Below are positions 9,133 to 17,173 of a stretch of DNA of 64,000 nt, in pieces. Source of the DNA: Actinomadura luzonensis (GTDB taxonomy: Bacteria; Actinomycetota; Actinomycetes; Streptosporangiales; Streptosporangiaceae); assembly GCF_022664455.2 (NCBI RefSeq), contig NZ_JAKRKC020000001.1:4903001-4967000 (forward strand), in the 5' to 3' direction. The translations under genes were made by a program, and so were the position numbers. The notes beneath the pieces are model-generated. The model saw only the letters and a list, made by a program, of their open reading frames with translations. It was not told where the DNA came from and searched no databases. Numbering within the stretch: position 1 is the first letter of the stretch; every line of letters starts with the position of its first letter.

Positions 9133-9633
9133 GCCCTCTCCTCGACACCACTACCACCACACCACTCACCGACTCACCGATCCACCGGCTCACCCGCCGA
9201 CGCACCGGCCCCGCCGACTCAGCGGCGCGCCGGACGCATCGGCGCGCCCGATCGACTCGCCCGACCCACCGGCCCGCCCGACCCACCGGCCCGCCCGACC
9301 CACCGGCCCATCGGCTCACCGGCCCCGCCGACCCACCAGCTCGCCCGACCCACCGGCCCGACTTCCTCCTCGAAGGATCGCCTTCTTGAGGGAGCCTCGC
9401 TCGCGACGAGACGTGCGTTCTTGGAGGCCACCGTCGTGAGAAGCCCTGCGGGGCGGCTTCGGCCGTGGGGGGGTGCGACGTGTGCGGTGCGGCGGGCTGC
9501 GGCGTCGCGGCGGCGTCGCGGTGGCTTCCCCGCGACGGTGGCCTCTCCGCGACGAGCACCGGCTCTCCGGGCAGAGGGCTGGACGGGAGCGGCGTCCGGC
9601 CCAGAGGCGCGGTCAGGGGGCGGCGGGCGGGGG
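9133..9633. other. 501-bp gap between ruvA and ruvB without a supported gene
   Basis: No open frame here has a plausible start, ribosome binding site and codon pattern. The ruvB-proximal part (9160-9360) is made of CCACCGG/CGCCCGA-type repeats, and the ruvA-proximal part (9380-9630) is plain GC-rich sequence with a small hairpin GAAGCC...GGCTTC near 9442-9462. It may hold a separate ruvB promoter, but I cannot point to one. Confidence 0.6.
9257..9357. repeat. Six imperfect tandem copies of a 17-bp unit
   Basis: Units of the form CCGCCCGACCCACCGGC at 9257-9273, 9274-9290, 9291-9307, 9308-9323 (16 bp, diverged), 9324-9340 and 9341-9357. Looser versions of the CGACTCACCGATCCACCGG type continue up to about 9170. 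Direct repeats with no spacers, in the ruvA-ruvB gap. Confidence 0.9.
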
Positions 9634-10254
9634 TCATCGGGTGCTCAGGGAGCGGAGTGCGGCCTTGAGGAGGGCGGCGACCTGGGGCTGGCGGCCGGCG
9701 GTGAGGTCGGCGTCGGCGATGGGCTCTACGGCGGCGATCGCCTCGTCGGCGTCCTTGCCGGAGTAGCCGAGCCCCACCAGGCCCGAGTGGACCTGCTCGC
9801 GCCACACCGCCGTCCGCCGCTCGCCGTTGAGCGCGGCGTTGACCGTCTCCTCGGGCGTGCCGAGCCGGTCCTTCAGCTCCAGCACGATGCGCTGGGCGCC
9901 CTTCTGGCCGATGCCGGGCACCTGGGTGAGCGCCTTGAGGTCGGCGCTTGCGACGGCGACGCGCAGCGCGTTGGGCGAGTGGACGGCGAGCATGGCGAGG
10001 GCCAGCTTGGGGCCGACGCCGCTGGCCGTCTGGAGCAGTTCGAACACGGCGCGCTCGTCGTCGGTGGCGAAGCCGTAGAGGGTGAGCGACTCCTCGCGCA
10101 CCACGAGCGACGTGGCGAGCCGGGTCTCCTCGCCGACGCGCAGCAGGGCGAGGGTGGCCGGCGCGCAGTGCGTCAGCACGCCGATGCCGCCGACCTCGAT
10201 GACGGCCGCGTCGGGCGCGATCGCGGTCACTTTTCCTGCCACCGACGCGATCAC
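9634..10254 (-). CDS. ruvA: Holliday junction DNA-binding protein RuvA
   Basis: Tetrameric protein that holds the four-way junction for RuvB. The 206 residues start with the OB-fold (MIASVAGKVTAIAPDAAVIEVGGIG), then two helix-hairpin-helix motifs (LLQTASGVGPKLALAMLA and LTQVPGIGQKGAQRIVLELKD), and end in the RuvB-contacting domain III (VHSGLVGLGYSGKDADEAI). GTG start at 10254, 40 bp after ruvC. Confidence 0.96.
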   Translation of the reverse strand: MIASVAGKVTAIAPDAAVIEVGGIGVLTHCAPATLALLRVGEETRLATSLVVREESLTLYGFATDDERAVFELLQTASGVGPKLALAMLAVHSPNALRVAVASADLKALTQVPGIGQKGAQRIVLELKDRLGTPEETVNAALNGERRTAVWREQVHSGLVGLGYSGKDADEAIAAVEPIADADLTAGRQPQVAALLKAALRSLSTR

Positions 10255-10294
10255 GGCCGGCCCTCCCCTGTCGCTGAAACGTTCATCGTCGTGC

Positions 10295-10825
10295 TCACCG
10301 TCTGGCGTTCTTGGGGGCGGCGCGGGCGAGGGCGGCGGCCAGGCGGCTCTGCGCGCCGCCGCGCCAGACGTGGCAGATGGCCAGCGCCAGCGCGTCGGCG
10401 GCGTCGGCCGGCTTGGGCATCTCGGCCAGCCGCAGCAGCCGGGTGACCATGGCCCCGATCTGCTTCTTGTCGGCGGTGCCGCTGCCGGTGATGGCGGCCT
10501 TGACCTCGGAGGGCGTGTGCAGCGCGACGGGCAGCCCGCGCCGGGCGGCGCACAGCACGGCGATGCCGGCGGCCTGGGCGGTGCCCATGACGGTGCGGAC
10601 GTTGTGCTGGGCGAAGACCCGCTCGACCGCGACCGCGTCGGGACGCACGTCGTCGAGCCACTGCTCGATGCCGGCCTCGATGCCGACGAGCCGCGCGCCG
10701 AGCTCCTGGTCGGAGCCGGTGCGGACGACGCCCACCGCGATCAGGCCCAGCGGCGCGCCCGGCCGCCCCTCGACCGCGCCCAGCCCGCACCTGGTCAGCC
10801 CAGGATCGACGCCCAACACCCGCAT
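10295..10825 (-). CDS. ruvC: Crossover junction endodeoxyribonuclease RuvC
   Basis: Resolves Holliday junctions by paired nicking. The 176-residue protein opens with MRVLGVDPGLTRCG, whose Asp is the first catalytic acid; AVERVFAQHN supplies the conserved Glu, and DAADALALAICH the C-terminal acids. The frame is open upstream to 10957, but the ATG at 10825 has GGGGAGGG before it and matches the family start. Confidence 0.96.
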   Translation of the reverse strand: MRVLGVDPGLTRCGLGAVEGRPGAPLGLIAVGVVRTGSDQELGARLVGIEAGIEQWLDDVRPDAVAVERVFAQHNVRTVMGTAQAAGIAVLCAARRGLPVALHTPSEVKAAITGSGTADKKQIGAMVTRLLRLAEMPKPADAADALALAICHVWRGGAQSRLAAALARAAPKNARR

Positions 10826-10969
10826 CCGATCGCCCTCCCCGCACGGCCGAACATCTGTTCGGCACGAGACTTTACCGCGCCCGCGAGGGCCGCGCACCGT
10901 GCGACGCACGGCCTGTCGCGGGCCGCGCACCGCCGGCACGCGCGAGGCGGAGCGCACGGTGCCGGCCTG

Positions 10970-12118
10970 TCAGAAGTAGTCGAGCGTGTACGCCTTGGCG
11001 GCGAAGGCGGCGTCCAGGGCCTCGTCGTGCCGGTCGTCGCCGGTCATGAGCCCCGCCAGGCGCAGCGTGCCCGTGGGGACGCCGCAGTAGAGGGCGGACA
11101 GGCCGTTCGCCGAGAGCACGGCGGCGGGGGCTCCAGCGGTGACCGGCGTGGCCGTGCCCGACCCGTCCGCGATCTCCAGCCGCCAGGTGCCGCCGCCGCG
11201 CACCGGGTCCTCGACGGTGACGACGGCGTCGCAGGCGACGGCGGCCGGGTAGCCCCGGCGCTCGACGGCGGCGGCCACGTCCAGCACCCTGAACATCCAC
11301 CGCTGGTCCTCGACGTGGTCCTGCGAGCGCTCGGGCAGCAGCCACAGGACGGGGTCGTCGGGCGCGAGGGGGGCGACGACGTTCTTGGCGACGGAGGAGG
11401 AGGTGCCCACCATCGACCACAGCGCCCTGGCCGTCTCGGCGGACCCGGCGACGAGGTTGACGACGCGGATGTTCTCGCCGTTCCAGCGGTAGACGACGTA
11501 GCCGTCGTCGGCCAGGTAGCGGAAGTCGTTGTCGTCGGCGAGCCACAGCCGCCAGGTGCGCTCGTCGTAGGTGATGGGGCCGCTGGCCCGGAGGCCGGCG
11601 TACACCCGGTGCAGGACGGCGATCAGCTCGGCGGCGTCGTCGGGCCCCATCCTGCGCAGCTTGACCTGGCCGGCCGGGCGCAGCCCGCGCAGCGCCTCGG
11701 CGGGCAGCGTCACCTTGCGCTGCCCGCCGCCGTGCTCGTAGCCGAGCGAGCGGTAGATGGGCGTGGTCGCCGGGAACAGCACGGACACCGCCTCGCCGAG
11801 CGCCACGCCCCGGTCGAGGACGGCCCGCATGAGGCGGGTGCCGACGCCCCGGCCGCGGTCCTCGGGGCTGACGGTGACGCCCGCGACGCCCGCCATCGGC
11901 TGCGGCCGGCCGTGCCACCACTGCGTGAACGGGCGCAGCCGGGCCGCCCCGGCCAGCCTGGAGCCGTCGAAGACGCCCAGGTAGCGTCCCTCCTCCAGCA
12001 CGGGGGTGACGGCGTGCCGCCAGGCGCCGGCCTCGGCGGCGGAGATCGGGCCGAACGCGCGCCTGCGGAGGTCGAGGGCGGCGTCGAGGTCGTCAGGGGT
12101 CAGATCGCGAATTTCCAC
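10970..12118 (-). CDS. Eis-like GNAT N-acetyltransferase
   Basis: A 382-residue protein of the Eis group: an N-terminal GNAT domain (IRDLTPDDLDAALDLRRRAFG; acetyl-CoA loop VTVSPEDRGRGVGTRLMRAVL), a second degenerate GNAT domain, and a C-terminal SCP2-like domain ending in AYTLDYF. Eis proteins acetylate amines, including lysines and aminoglycosides, and the free C-terminal aromatic carboxylate acts in catalysis; the Phe terminus is present. I place the start at the GTG at 12118, before VEIRDLTPDD. It lies 11 bp after the fused permease gene, suggesting one transcript. The real substrate is unknown. Confidence 0.88.
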   Translation of the reverse strand: MEIRDLTPDDLDAALDLRRRAFGPISAAEAGAWRHAVTPVLEEGRYLGVFDGSRLAGAARLRPFTQWWHGRPQPMAGVAGVTVSPEDRGRGVGTRLMRAVLDRGVALGEAVSVLFPATTPIYRSLGYEHGGGQRKVTLPAEALRGLRPAGQVKLRRMGPDDAAELIAVLHRVYAGLRASGPITYDERTWRLWLADDNDFRYLADDGYVVYRWNGENIRVVNLVAGSAETARALWSMVGTSSSVAKNVVAPLAPDDPVLWLLPERSQDHVEDQRWMFRVLDVAAAVERRGYPAAVACDAVVTVEDPVRGGGTWRLEIADGSGTATPVTAGAPAAVLSANGLSALYCGVPTGTLRLAGLMTGDDRHDEALDAAFAAKAYTLDYF

Positions 12119-12129
12119 AGCCGTCCAAC

Positions 12130-13872
12130 CTACGCAGCGGTGACCCGGGGACGCGAGCCGTTTGCCGCCCCGGCGGGCGTGCCCTTGGTCGCGATCGCGA
12201 GGCGGTCGAGGTAGAGGAGCTGGGCGGCCACGGCGGCGGCCAGCGCGAGGACGACGACGGCGAGCGGCGTGGTCAGCCCGACGTCGGGGAGCGCCGCGGC
12301 GAACCCGCCGAGCTGCGCCGCCTGCGCGGCCGTGGCGGTGAACAGGCCGGGCTCCTGGACGACCAGGAGCGGCCAGAGCAGGTCCTGGGCGTTCACCAGG
12401 GTGACGGCCCCGGCCAGGATGCCCGCCATGGGGAGCGACGGGAGGACGACGCCGCCGAAGAAGTCGCGGCCGCCGTCGCGCTCGGCCAGGCCCTTGCAGA
12501 GGAGGGTCAGCACGAACAGGGCGGGGACGCTCACCAGCAGCGGCGGCACCAGCGCGAGGAAGGTGTCGATCAGGCCGAGGTTGCGCAGGGTCTGCCAGTT
12601 CGCGACGCCGAGCGTGCCGGTGCCGACGAACAGCCAGGGCGCGAAGATCAGCAGCAGCCACTCGCTGCGGCGGCCGAGCGGGCGCAGGCCGCCGATGCCG
12701 AGCGCGGCGAGGTACGCCACGCCGACGGAGACGAGCGCTCCGGCGGTGGCGGGCACCCAGGTGTTGATCTGGACGCGGAGGCCGTCCTGGACGGCCTGGG
12801 CGGCCGTCCCGGGGGCGCCGGCCAGCACGCCGGAGATCCACGGCCAGGCCAGCAGCACGCCGACGGCGGCGAAGAGCACGAGGGCGACGGCTGCGACGGC
12901 GACCGCGGCGGCCCCAGGCCGCCGCCCCGGGACCGTTCCCGGAGCGGCCTCACCGGCGGGAGCGGGCCCGGCAGCGGCGGGGGCGGCAGCGGCGGGGGCG
13001 GGGGCGGGGGCGGGGGCGGGGCGGGTCAGGGTGATGCGGAGGCGGGCGGCGACGGCGACGACCGTGGCGGCGATCCCGAGGACGCCCAGCAGCGCCCCGA
13101 TGACGGTCGCCACGGACGCCCCCGGCCCGAACCTGGCGAGCCGGAAGGCGTTGTCGTACTCCAGGAAGGCCAGGGTGGCGGTGGAGTACCTGGGCCCGCC
13201 CTGGGTGAGCACCGTCCCGATGGCGAAGGTCTGCAGCCCGGCGGCGAGCGTGGCGAGCGCGACGAGCACGCCGACGACGAGCATGGCGGTGGTGGGCGCG
13301 CCGCCGCGCAGGGCGGGCAGGTAGGCGGTGACGGCCACGGCGCACACCACGCCGAAGGTGGCCGCGGCGACGATCAGCCGTACCGCGCCGGGCGCGGTGG
13401 CGGGGTCGGCGAGGTCCGCGGGGGACAGGCCGAGCGGCCCGGAGGAGGTGGCCCCGGAGGAGGCGGCGCCGGCGCGCAGCGCGCGCACCCAGCCGGCGGC
13501 CACGCCGACCGGCGAGAACGTGACGATCGCCAGGGCCAGCACCACGCGTCCGGCCCGGCGCGGCCAGGCGCCGCCGCGGTCGAGCGCCAGCGCCAGCAGC
13601 GGCGCCACCACCACCGACACCAGCAGCGGCAGCCCGACCAGCGACGCCGTGAACCCCAGCACCTGCCAGAACCGGCTGCCGCCCAGCAGGTCGGCGTAGT
13701 TCTCCGTGCCCGCGAACACGTGCGCGGTGATGGCGCCGCCGCTCTGGAAGCTGAGCCAGATCGTCTGGGCCGTCGGGAGCACGAGGGTGATCAGGGTGCC
13801 GAGGAGGGCGGGCAGGGCGAGGAGCCAGCCGATGGAGCGGTAGGAGGCCTGTGGTGGGTTGGGGGAAGTCAC
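12130..13872 (-). CDS. Single-chain, two-domain ABC sugar permease-like protein
   Basis: A 580-residue membrane protein built like MalF joined to MalG. The N-half begins SIGWLLALPALLGTLITLVLPTAQTIWLSF and has YADLLGGSRFWQVLGFT, typical of sugar permease subunit 1; a Pro/Ala linker (about residues 275-310) precedes a C-half with NTWVPATAGAL and VNAQDLLWPLLVV, resembling subunit 2. The C-half has a degenerate cytoplasmic EAA loop (LAERDGGRDFFGGVVLPSL); the N-half has no clear one. No binding protein or ATPase is nearby, so function as a transporter is uncertain. It shares an operon with the Eis-like gene. Confidence 0.75.
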   Translation of the reverse strand: MTSPNPPQASYRSIGWLLALPALLGTLITLVLPTAQTIWLSFQSGGAITAHVFAGTENYADLLGGSRFWQVLGFTASLVGLPLLVSVVVAPLLALALDRGGAWPRRAGRVVLALAIVTFSPVGVAAGWVRALRAGAASSGATSSGPLGLSPADLADPATAPGAVRLIVAAATFGVVCAVAVTAYLPALRGGAPTTAMLVVGVLVALATLAAGLQTFAIGTVLTQGGPRYSTATLAFLEYDNAFRLARFGPGASVATVIGALLGVLGIAATVVAVAARLRITLTRPAPAPAPAPAAAAPAAAGPAPAGEAAPGTVPGRRPGAAAVAVAAVALVLFAAVGVLLAWPWISGVLAGAPGTAAQAVQDGLRVQINTWVPATAGALVSVGVAYLAALGIGGLRPLGRRSEWLLLIFAPWLFVGTGTLGVANWQTLRNLGLIDTFLALVPPLLVSVPALFVLTLLCKGLAERDGGRDFFGGVVLPSLPMAGILAGAVTLVNAQDLLWPLLVVQEPGLFTATAAQAAQLGGFAAALPDVGLTTPLAVVVLALAAAVAAQLLYLDRLAIATKGTPAGAANGSRPRVTAA

Positions 13873-13919
13873 GTCGCCCGACCCTACTTCGCGCCCGCCC
13901 GCCGGTGCGGGAAAAGGGC

Positions 13920-13946
13920 GAAGGCCCGGCGTGTCGCCGGGCCTTC
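13920..13946 (-). terminator. Rho-independent terminator after yebC
   Basis: Perfect 11-bp arms GAAGGCCCGGC (13920-13930) and GCCGGGCCTTC (13936-13946) with a GTGTC loop. On the minus strand it is followed by CCCTTTTCCC, a short U-tract, and it starts 34 bp after the yebC stop. Confidence 0.85.
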
Positions 13947-13980
13947 ACGCCGGCCGGGCGGCTGCCTGGCCCCGGCCGCG

Positions 13981-14739
13981 TCACTCGGCGCCGAGGCGCT
14001 CCAGCACGGCGTCGCTGACGTCGAAGTTGGCGTAGACGTTCTGCACGTCGTCGCTGTCCTCCAGCGCCTCGATGAGGCGGAACACCTTCTTGGCGCCCTC
14101 CTCGTCGAGGGGCACGCTCATGGTCGGCAGGAAGCTCGACTCGGCCGAGTCGTAGTCGATGCCCGCCTCCTGCAGCGCCTTGCGGACCGGCACCAGGTCG
14201 CCGGCCTCGGAGACGACCTCGAAGGAGTCGCCCATGTCGTTGACCTCTTCGGCGCCCGCCTCCAGGACGGCCATGAGGACGGTGTCCTCGTCCAGCCCGC
14301 CCTGCTTGGGGACGATGACGACGCCCTTGCGGTTGAACATGTACGACACGGACCCGGGATCGGCCAGGGAGCCGCCGTTGCGGGTCAGGGCGACGCGCAC
14401 CTCGGAGGCCGCGCGGTTGCGGTTGTCGGTGAGGCACTCGATGAGCACCGCGACGCCGCCGGGGGCGTAGCCCTCGTACATGATGGTCTGCCAGTCGGCC
14501 CCGCCGGCCTCCAGCCCGCCGCCGCGCTTGCGGGCCCGCTCGATGTTGTCGTTGGGCACCGAGTTCTTCTTGGCCTTGAAGATGGCGTCGAAGAGGGTGG
14601 GGTTGGCGTCCGGGTCAGGGCCACCGGTGCGGGCCGCCACTTCGATGTTCTTGATGAGCTTGGCGAACAGCTTGCCCCGCTTGGCGTCGAGCGCGGCCTT
14701 CTTGTGCTTCGTCGTCGCCCATTTGGAGTGGCCGGACAT
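13981..14739 (-). CDS. yebC: YebC/PmpR family protein
   Basis: A 252-residue protein with the family start MSGHSKWATTKHKKAALDAKRGKLFAKL and the middle motif GGVAVLIECLTDNRNRAASEVR. The family was annotated as transcriptional regulators; later work links members to translation of difficult (for example proline-rich) sequences. It lies 3 bp downstream of pdxT and before a terminator, in the usual ruvC-side position. Confidence 0.95.
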   Translation of the reverse strand: MSGHSKWATTKHKKAALDAKRGKLFAKLIKNIEVAARTGGPDPDANPTLFDAIFKAKKNSVPNDNIERARKRGGGLEAGGADWQTIMYEGYAPGGVAVLIECLTDNRNRAASEVRVALTRNGGSLADPGSVSYMFNRKGVVIVPKQGGLDEDTVLMAVLEAGAEEVNDMGDSFEVVSEAGDLVPVRKALQEAGIDYDSAESSFLPTMSVPLDEEGAKKVFRLIEALEDSDDVQNVYANFDVSDAVLERLGAE

Positions 14740-14742
14740 TAC

Positions 14743-15321
14743 TTAGAGCTCCCTAACCATGTCTACGAAGTAACGGTGCACGCGCGTGTCCCCGGTGAGT
14801 TCGGGGTGGAACGAGGTCGCGAGCAACGGACCTTGACGGACCGCGACGATCCTATCCCCAGGCTCGCACATCGCCAGCACCTCGACGTCGCGGCCGACGG
14901 ATTCGACCCACGGCGCGCGGATGAAGACAGCGTGCACGCGCTCGCCCGCGAAGTCCAGGTCCGCCTCGAAGGAGTCGACCTGGCGGCCGAAGGCGTTGCG
15001 CCGGACCACCATGTCGATGCCGCCGACGGTCTGCTGCCCGGCGATGCCGTCCTCGATGCGGTCGGCCAGCATGATCATGCCGGCGCAGGAGCCGTAGGCG
15101 GGCATGCCTTCCTTGATCCGCAGGCGCAGCGGTTCGAGCAGGTCGAAGGTGTCGGCGAGCTTCCACATGGTCGTGGACTCGCCGCCGGGGACGACGAGGG
15201 CGTCGACCGCGTCCAGCTCGGCGGGCCTGCGCACGGCGAGGGGCGAGGCGCCTGCCTCCTGAAGCATGCGCAGATGCTCGCGCACGTCTCCCTGGAGGGC
15301 GAGTACACCGATGGTGGGCAC
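14743..15321 (-). CDS. pdxT: Pyridoxal 5'-phosphate synthase glutaminase subunit PdxT
   Basis: Releases ammonia from glutamine for the PdxS synthase. The 192-residue class I glutaminase shows GVLALQGDVREH, the PGGESTTMWKL motif, the nucleophile Cys in AYGSCAGMIML, and the His-Glu pair near the C-terminus (ATSFHPELTGD). GTG start at 15321 with GGAAGGA upstream. Its partner pdxS lies about 4 kb away, beyond phoD and the MarR/MFS pair. Confidence 0.95.
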   Translation of the reverse strand: MPTIGVLALQGDVREHLRMLQEAGASPLAVRRPAELDAVDALVVPGGESTTMWKLADTFDLLEPLRLRIKEGMPAYGSCAGMIMLADRIEDGIAGQQTVGGIDMVVRRNAFGRQVDSFEADLDFAGERVHAVFIRAPWVESVGRDVEVLAMCEPGDRIVAVRQGPLLATSFHPELTGDTRVHRYFVDMVREL

Positions 15322-15391
15322 GGTCGATCCTTCCGTCCGGGTGCGGGTCCAGATATTCAACACCACGGGGGCCCGGCGTCTTCCGCCGCGG

Positions 15392-16624
15392 TCAGCCCGC
15401 GGTGACCGCGGGGGCGTCGTGCAGGGTGTGATCGGCGTCCACGCGGGACAGGGCGCGCAGGTGGTGGCGGCGGGCGTACAGGACGCCCATGCCGAGGAAA
15501 CAGCAGACCGCGCCGAGCACGTACGGCACCGCGACGCCGATCTCCTCGCCCAGCTTGGTGGCGACGAACGGGGCCAGCGCGCCGCCCATCCAGCGCACGA
15601 AGTTGTAGCCCGCGGAGGCGACGGGCCGCGGCGCGTCGGAGACCTCCATGGCGGCCTCGGTGAAGACGGTGTTGTTGAGCCCGATCGGCAGGCCGGACAG
15701 CACGGTGCACACGACGATCCCGGCGTGCGCGCCGGTGCCGCCGAAGACGGCGATGCCGACCTGGAGGACGGCGAGCGCGCTCAGCGACAGGTGCAGCACG
15801 CCGACCGAGCCGATGCGGCGCTGCAGCGGCGGCGCGCCGAGGACGGAGGCGAGGGCGACGCAGACGCCCCAGCCGAAGAAGACGGCGCCGATCCCGTACG
15901 GCGACATGCCGAGGATGAACGGGGTGAAGGCGAGGACGGTGAAGAAGGCGAAGTTGTAGAACAGCGCGGTGAACGCGGTGGTGGACAGGCCGCCGTGGCC
16001 GAGTGCCCTGATGGGGGCGCTGAGCCGGGTCTTGACGGCCGGCTTGGGGGTGGCCTTGAGCAGCGTCACGATGAGGACGAGGCCGGCGGCCATGAGGGTG
16101 GCGGTGCCGAAGAACGGGGCCCGCCAGTTCCAGTCGCCGAGCAGCGCGCCGACGAGGGGCCCGGCGGAGATGCCGAGGCCGAGCGCGGCCTCGTACAGGA
16201 TGATGGCCGCCTCCGCGCCGCCGCTGGCGGCGCCGACGATGACGGCGAGCGCGGTGGCCACGAACAGGGCGTTGCCGAGGCCCCAGCCGGCCCGGAAGCC
16301 GACCAGCTCGGCGACGCTGGTGGAGGTGCCGGCCAGCGCGGCGAACACGATCACCAGCGCCAGGCCGGCGAGCAGCGTCCGCTTGCCGCCGATGCGGCTG
16401 GAGACCCAGCCGGTGATGAGCATGGCCACGGCGGTCACCAGGAAGTAGCTGGTGAACAGCAGGGACACCTGGCTGGGGGTGGCGTGCAGGCCCTGCGCGA
16501 TGCTGGGCAGGATGGGGTCGACGAGGCCGATGCCCATGAAGGCCACGACCGCGGCGAACGCGGTGGCCCACACCGACATCGGCTGGCGCAGGATGCCGCC
16601 GCGGGTCTGCGTGCCGGTCTGCAT
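15392..16624 (-). CDS. Major facilitator superfamily exporter
   Basis: A 410-residue, 12-span membrane protein of the drug:proton antiporter type. The first helix is VWATAFAAVVAFMGIGLVDPILP, followed by the helix 2-3 loop motif WVSSRIGGKRTLL and the motif C-like GISAGPLVGALLGDWNWRAPFF. ATG start with AAGGAG. It follows the MarR gene by 29 bp and is presumably controlled by it. Substrate unknown; small toxic compounds are likely from the family. Confidence 0.88.
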   Translation of the reverse strand: MQTGTQTRGGILRQPMSVWATAFAAVVAFMGIGLVDPILPSIAQGLHATPSQVSLLFTSYFLVTAVAMLITGWVSSRIGGKRTLLAGLALVIVFAALAGTSTSVAELVGFRAGWGLGNALFVATALAVIVGAASGGAEAAIILYEAALGLGISAGPLVGALLGDWNWRAPFFGTATLMAAGLVLIVTLLKATPKPAVKTRLSAPIRALGHGGLSTTAFTALFYNFAFFTVLAFTPFILGMSPYGIGAVFFGWGVCVALASVLGAPPLQRRIGSVGVLHLSLSALAVLQVGIAVFGGTGAHAGIVVCTVLSGLPIGLNNTVFTEAAMEVSDAPRPVASAGYNFVRWMGGALAPFVATKLGEEIGVAVPYVLGAVCCFLGMGVLYARRHHLRALSRVDADHTLHDAPAVTAG

Positions 16625-16653
16625 GTTGCTCCTTCTTGCTCAATTACCTTGCT

Positions 16654-17085
16654 TCATCGCGGCTGGCTGCGGCCGAGCTTGGCGAGGACGGGCAGCGCCG
16701 CCGCGAGCGTGGCCCGTTCCTCCTCGGTGAGCGCGGCCAGCTCCTCGGTGAGGTGGGCGATCCGCGCCACGCGGACGGCGCGCAGCCGCTCGCGGCCCTC
16801 GCCGGTGAGCTCGACCGTGCGCACGCGGGCGTCGGCGGGGTCGGCGCCGCGGGCGACCAGGCCGGCGTCCTCCAGCCGGTTGATCTGGACGGTCATGGTG
16901 GGCAGTTGCACGGCGTGCTCCTCGGCCAGCTCGGTCATGCGGCGCGGGCCGGGTTCGAGCGAGCCGAGCACGCCGTACTGCTGGCTGGTGAGCGGCTGGC
17001 CCGCGACCGTGCGCCGCAGGAGGAGGACCAGGTGGCGCAGCACGGTGGAGACCTGTTCTGCCAGGCCGGCGGGATCGTCCCTCAT
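16654..17085 (-). CDS. MarR family transcriptional repressor
   Basis: A 143-residue winged-helix regulator. The DNA-binding part is PLTSQQYGVLGSLEPGPRRMTELAEEHAVQLPTMTVQINRLEDAGLVAR (split here only by description), with the wing residues GADPADARVRTVELTGEG. It precedes the MFS exporter gene. There is no Shine-Dalgarno; the ATG at 17085 lies directly against two palindromic boxes, so the mRNA may be leaderless and repressed by the protein itself. Confidence 0.9.
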   Translation of the reverse strand: MRDDPAGLAEQVSTVLRHLVLLLRRTVAGQPLTSQQYGVLGSLEPGPRRMTELAEEHAVQLPTMTVQINRLEDAGLVARGADPADARVRTVELTGEGRERLRAVRVARIAHLTEELAALTEEERATLAAALPVLAKLGRSQPR

Positions 17086-17087
17086 AC

Positions 17088-17114
17088 TTAGCCGAACTAA
17101 CTTAGCCTGGCTAA
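17088..17114. promoter_or_regulatory. Tandem operator boxes upstream of the MarR gene
   Basis: Two 13-bp boxes 14 bp apart: TTAGCCGAACTAA (17088-17100, imperfect dyad) and TTAGCCTGGCTAA (17102-17114, perfect dyad around a central T). They abut the start codon at 17085, so a bound repressor would block transcription of the MarR-MFS unit. Confidence 0.75.
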
Positions 17115-17131
17115 TATTCCGGCCGCGAAAA

Positions 17132-17166
17132 GGCCCGGCGCCCCCTCCTGCGGGGGACGCCGGGCC
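17132..17166 (-). terminator. Rho-independent terminator after phoD
   Basis: Arms GGCCCGGCG (17132-17140) and CGCCGGGCC (17158-17166), with an inner CCCCC/GGGGG stem. On the minus strand the hairpin is followed by TTTTCGCGG. It lies 7 bp past the phoD stop. Confidence 0.85.
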
Positions 17167-17173
17167 AGAGGGG

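Noticed and set aside
9257..9357. Possible CRISPR array
   Set aside because: The 17-bp units are directly adjacent with no spacers, and there are no cas genes.
9113..9805. 230-codon minus-strand frame across the ruvA-ruvB gap
   Set aside because: Arg/Pro/Gly-rich translation of a repeat, overlapping ruvA and ruvB ends, without a ribosome binding site.
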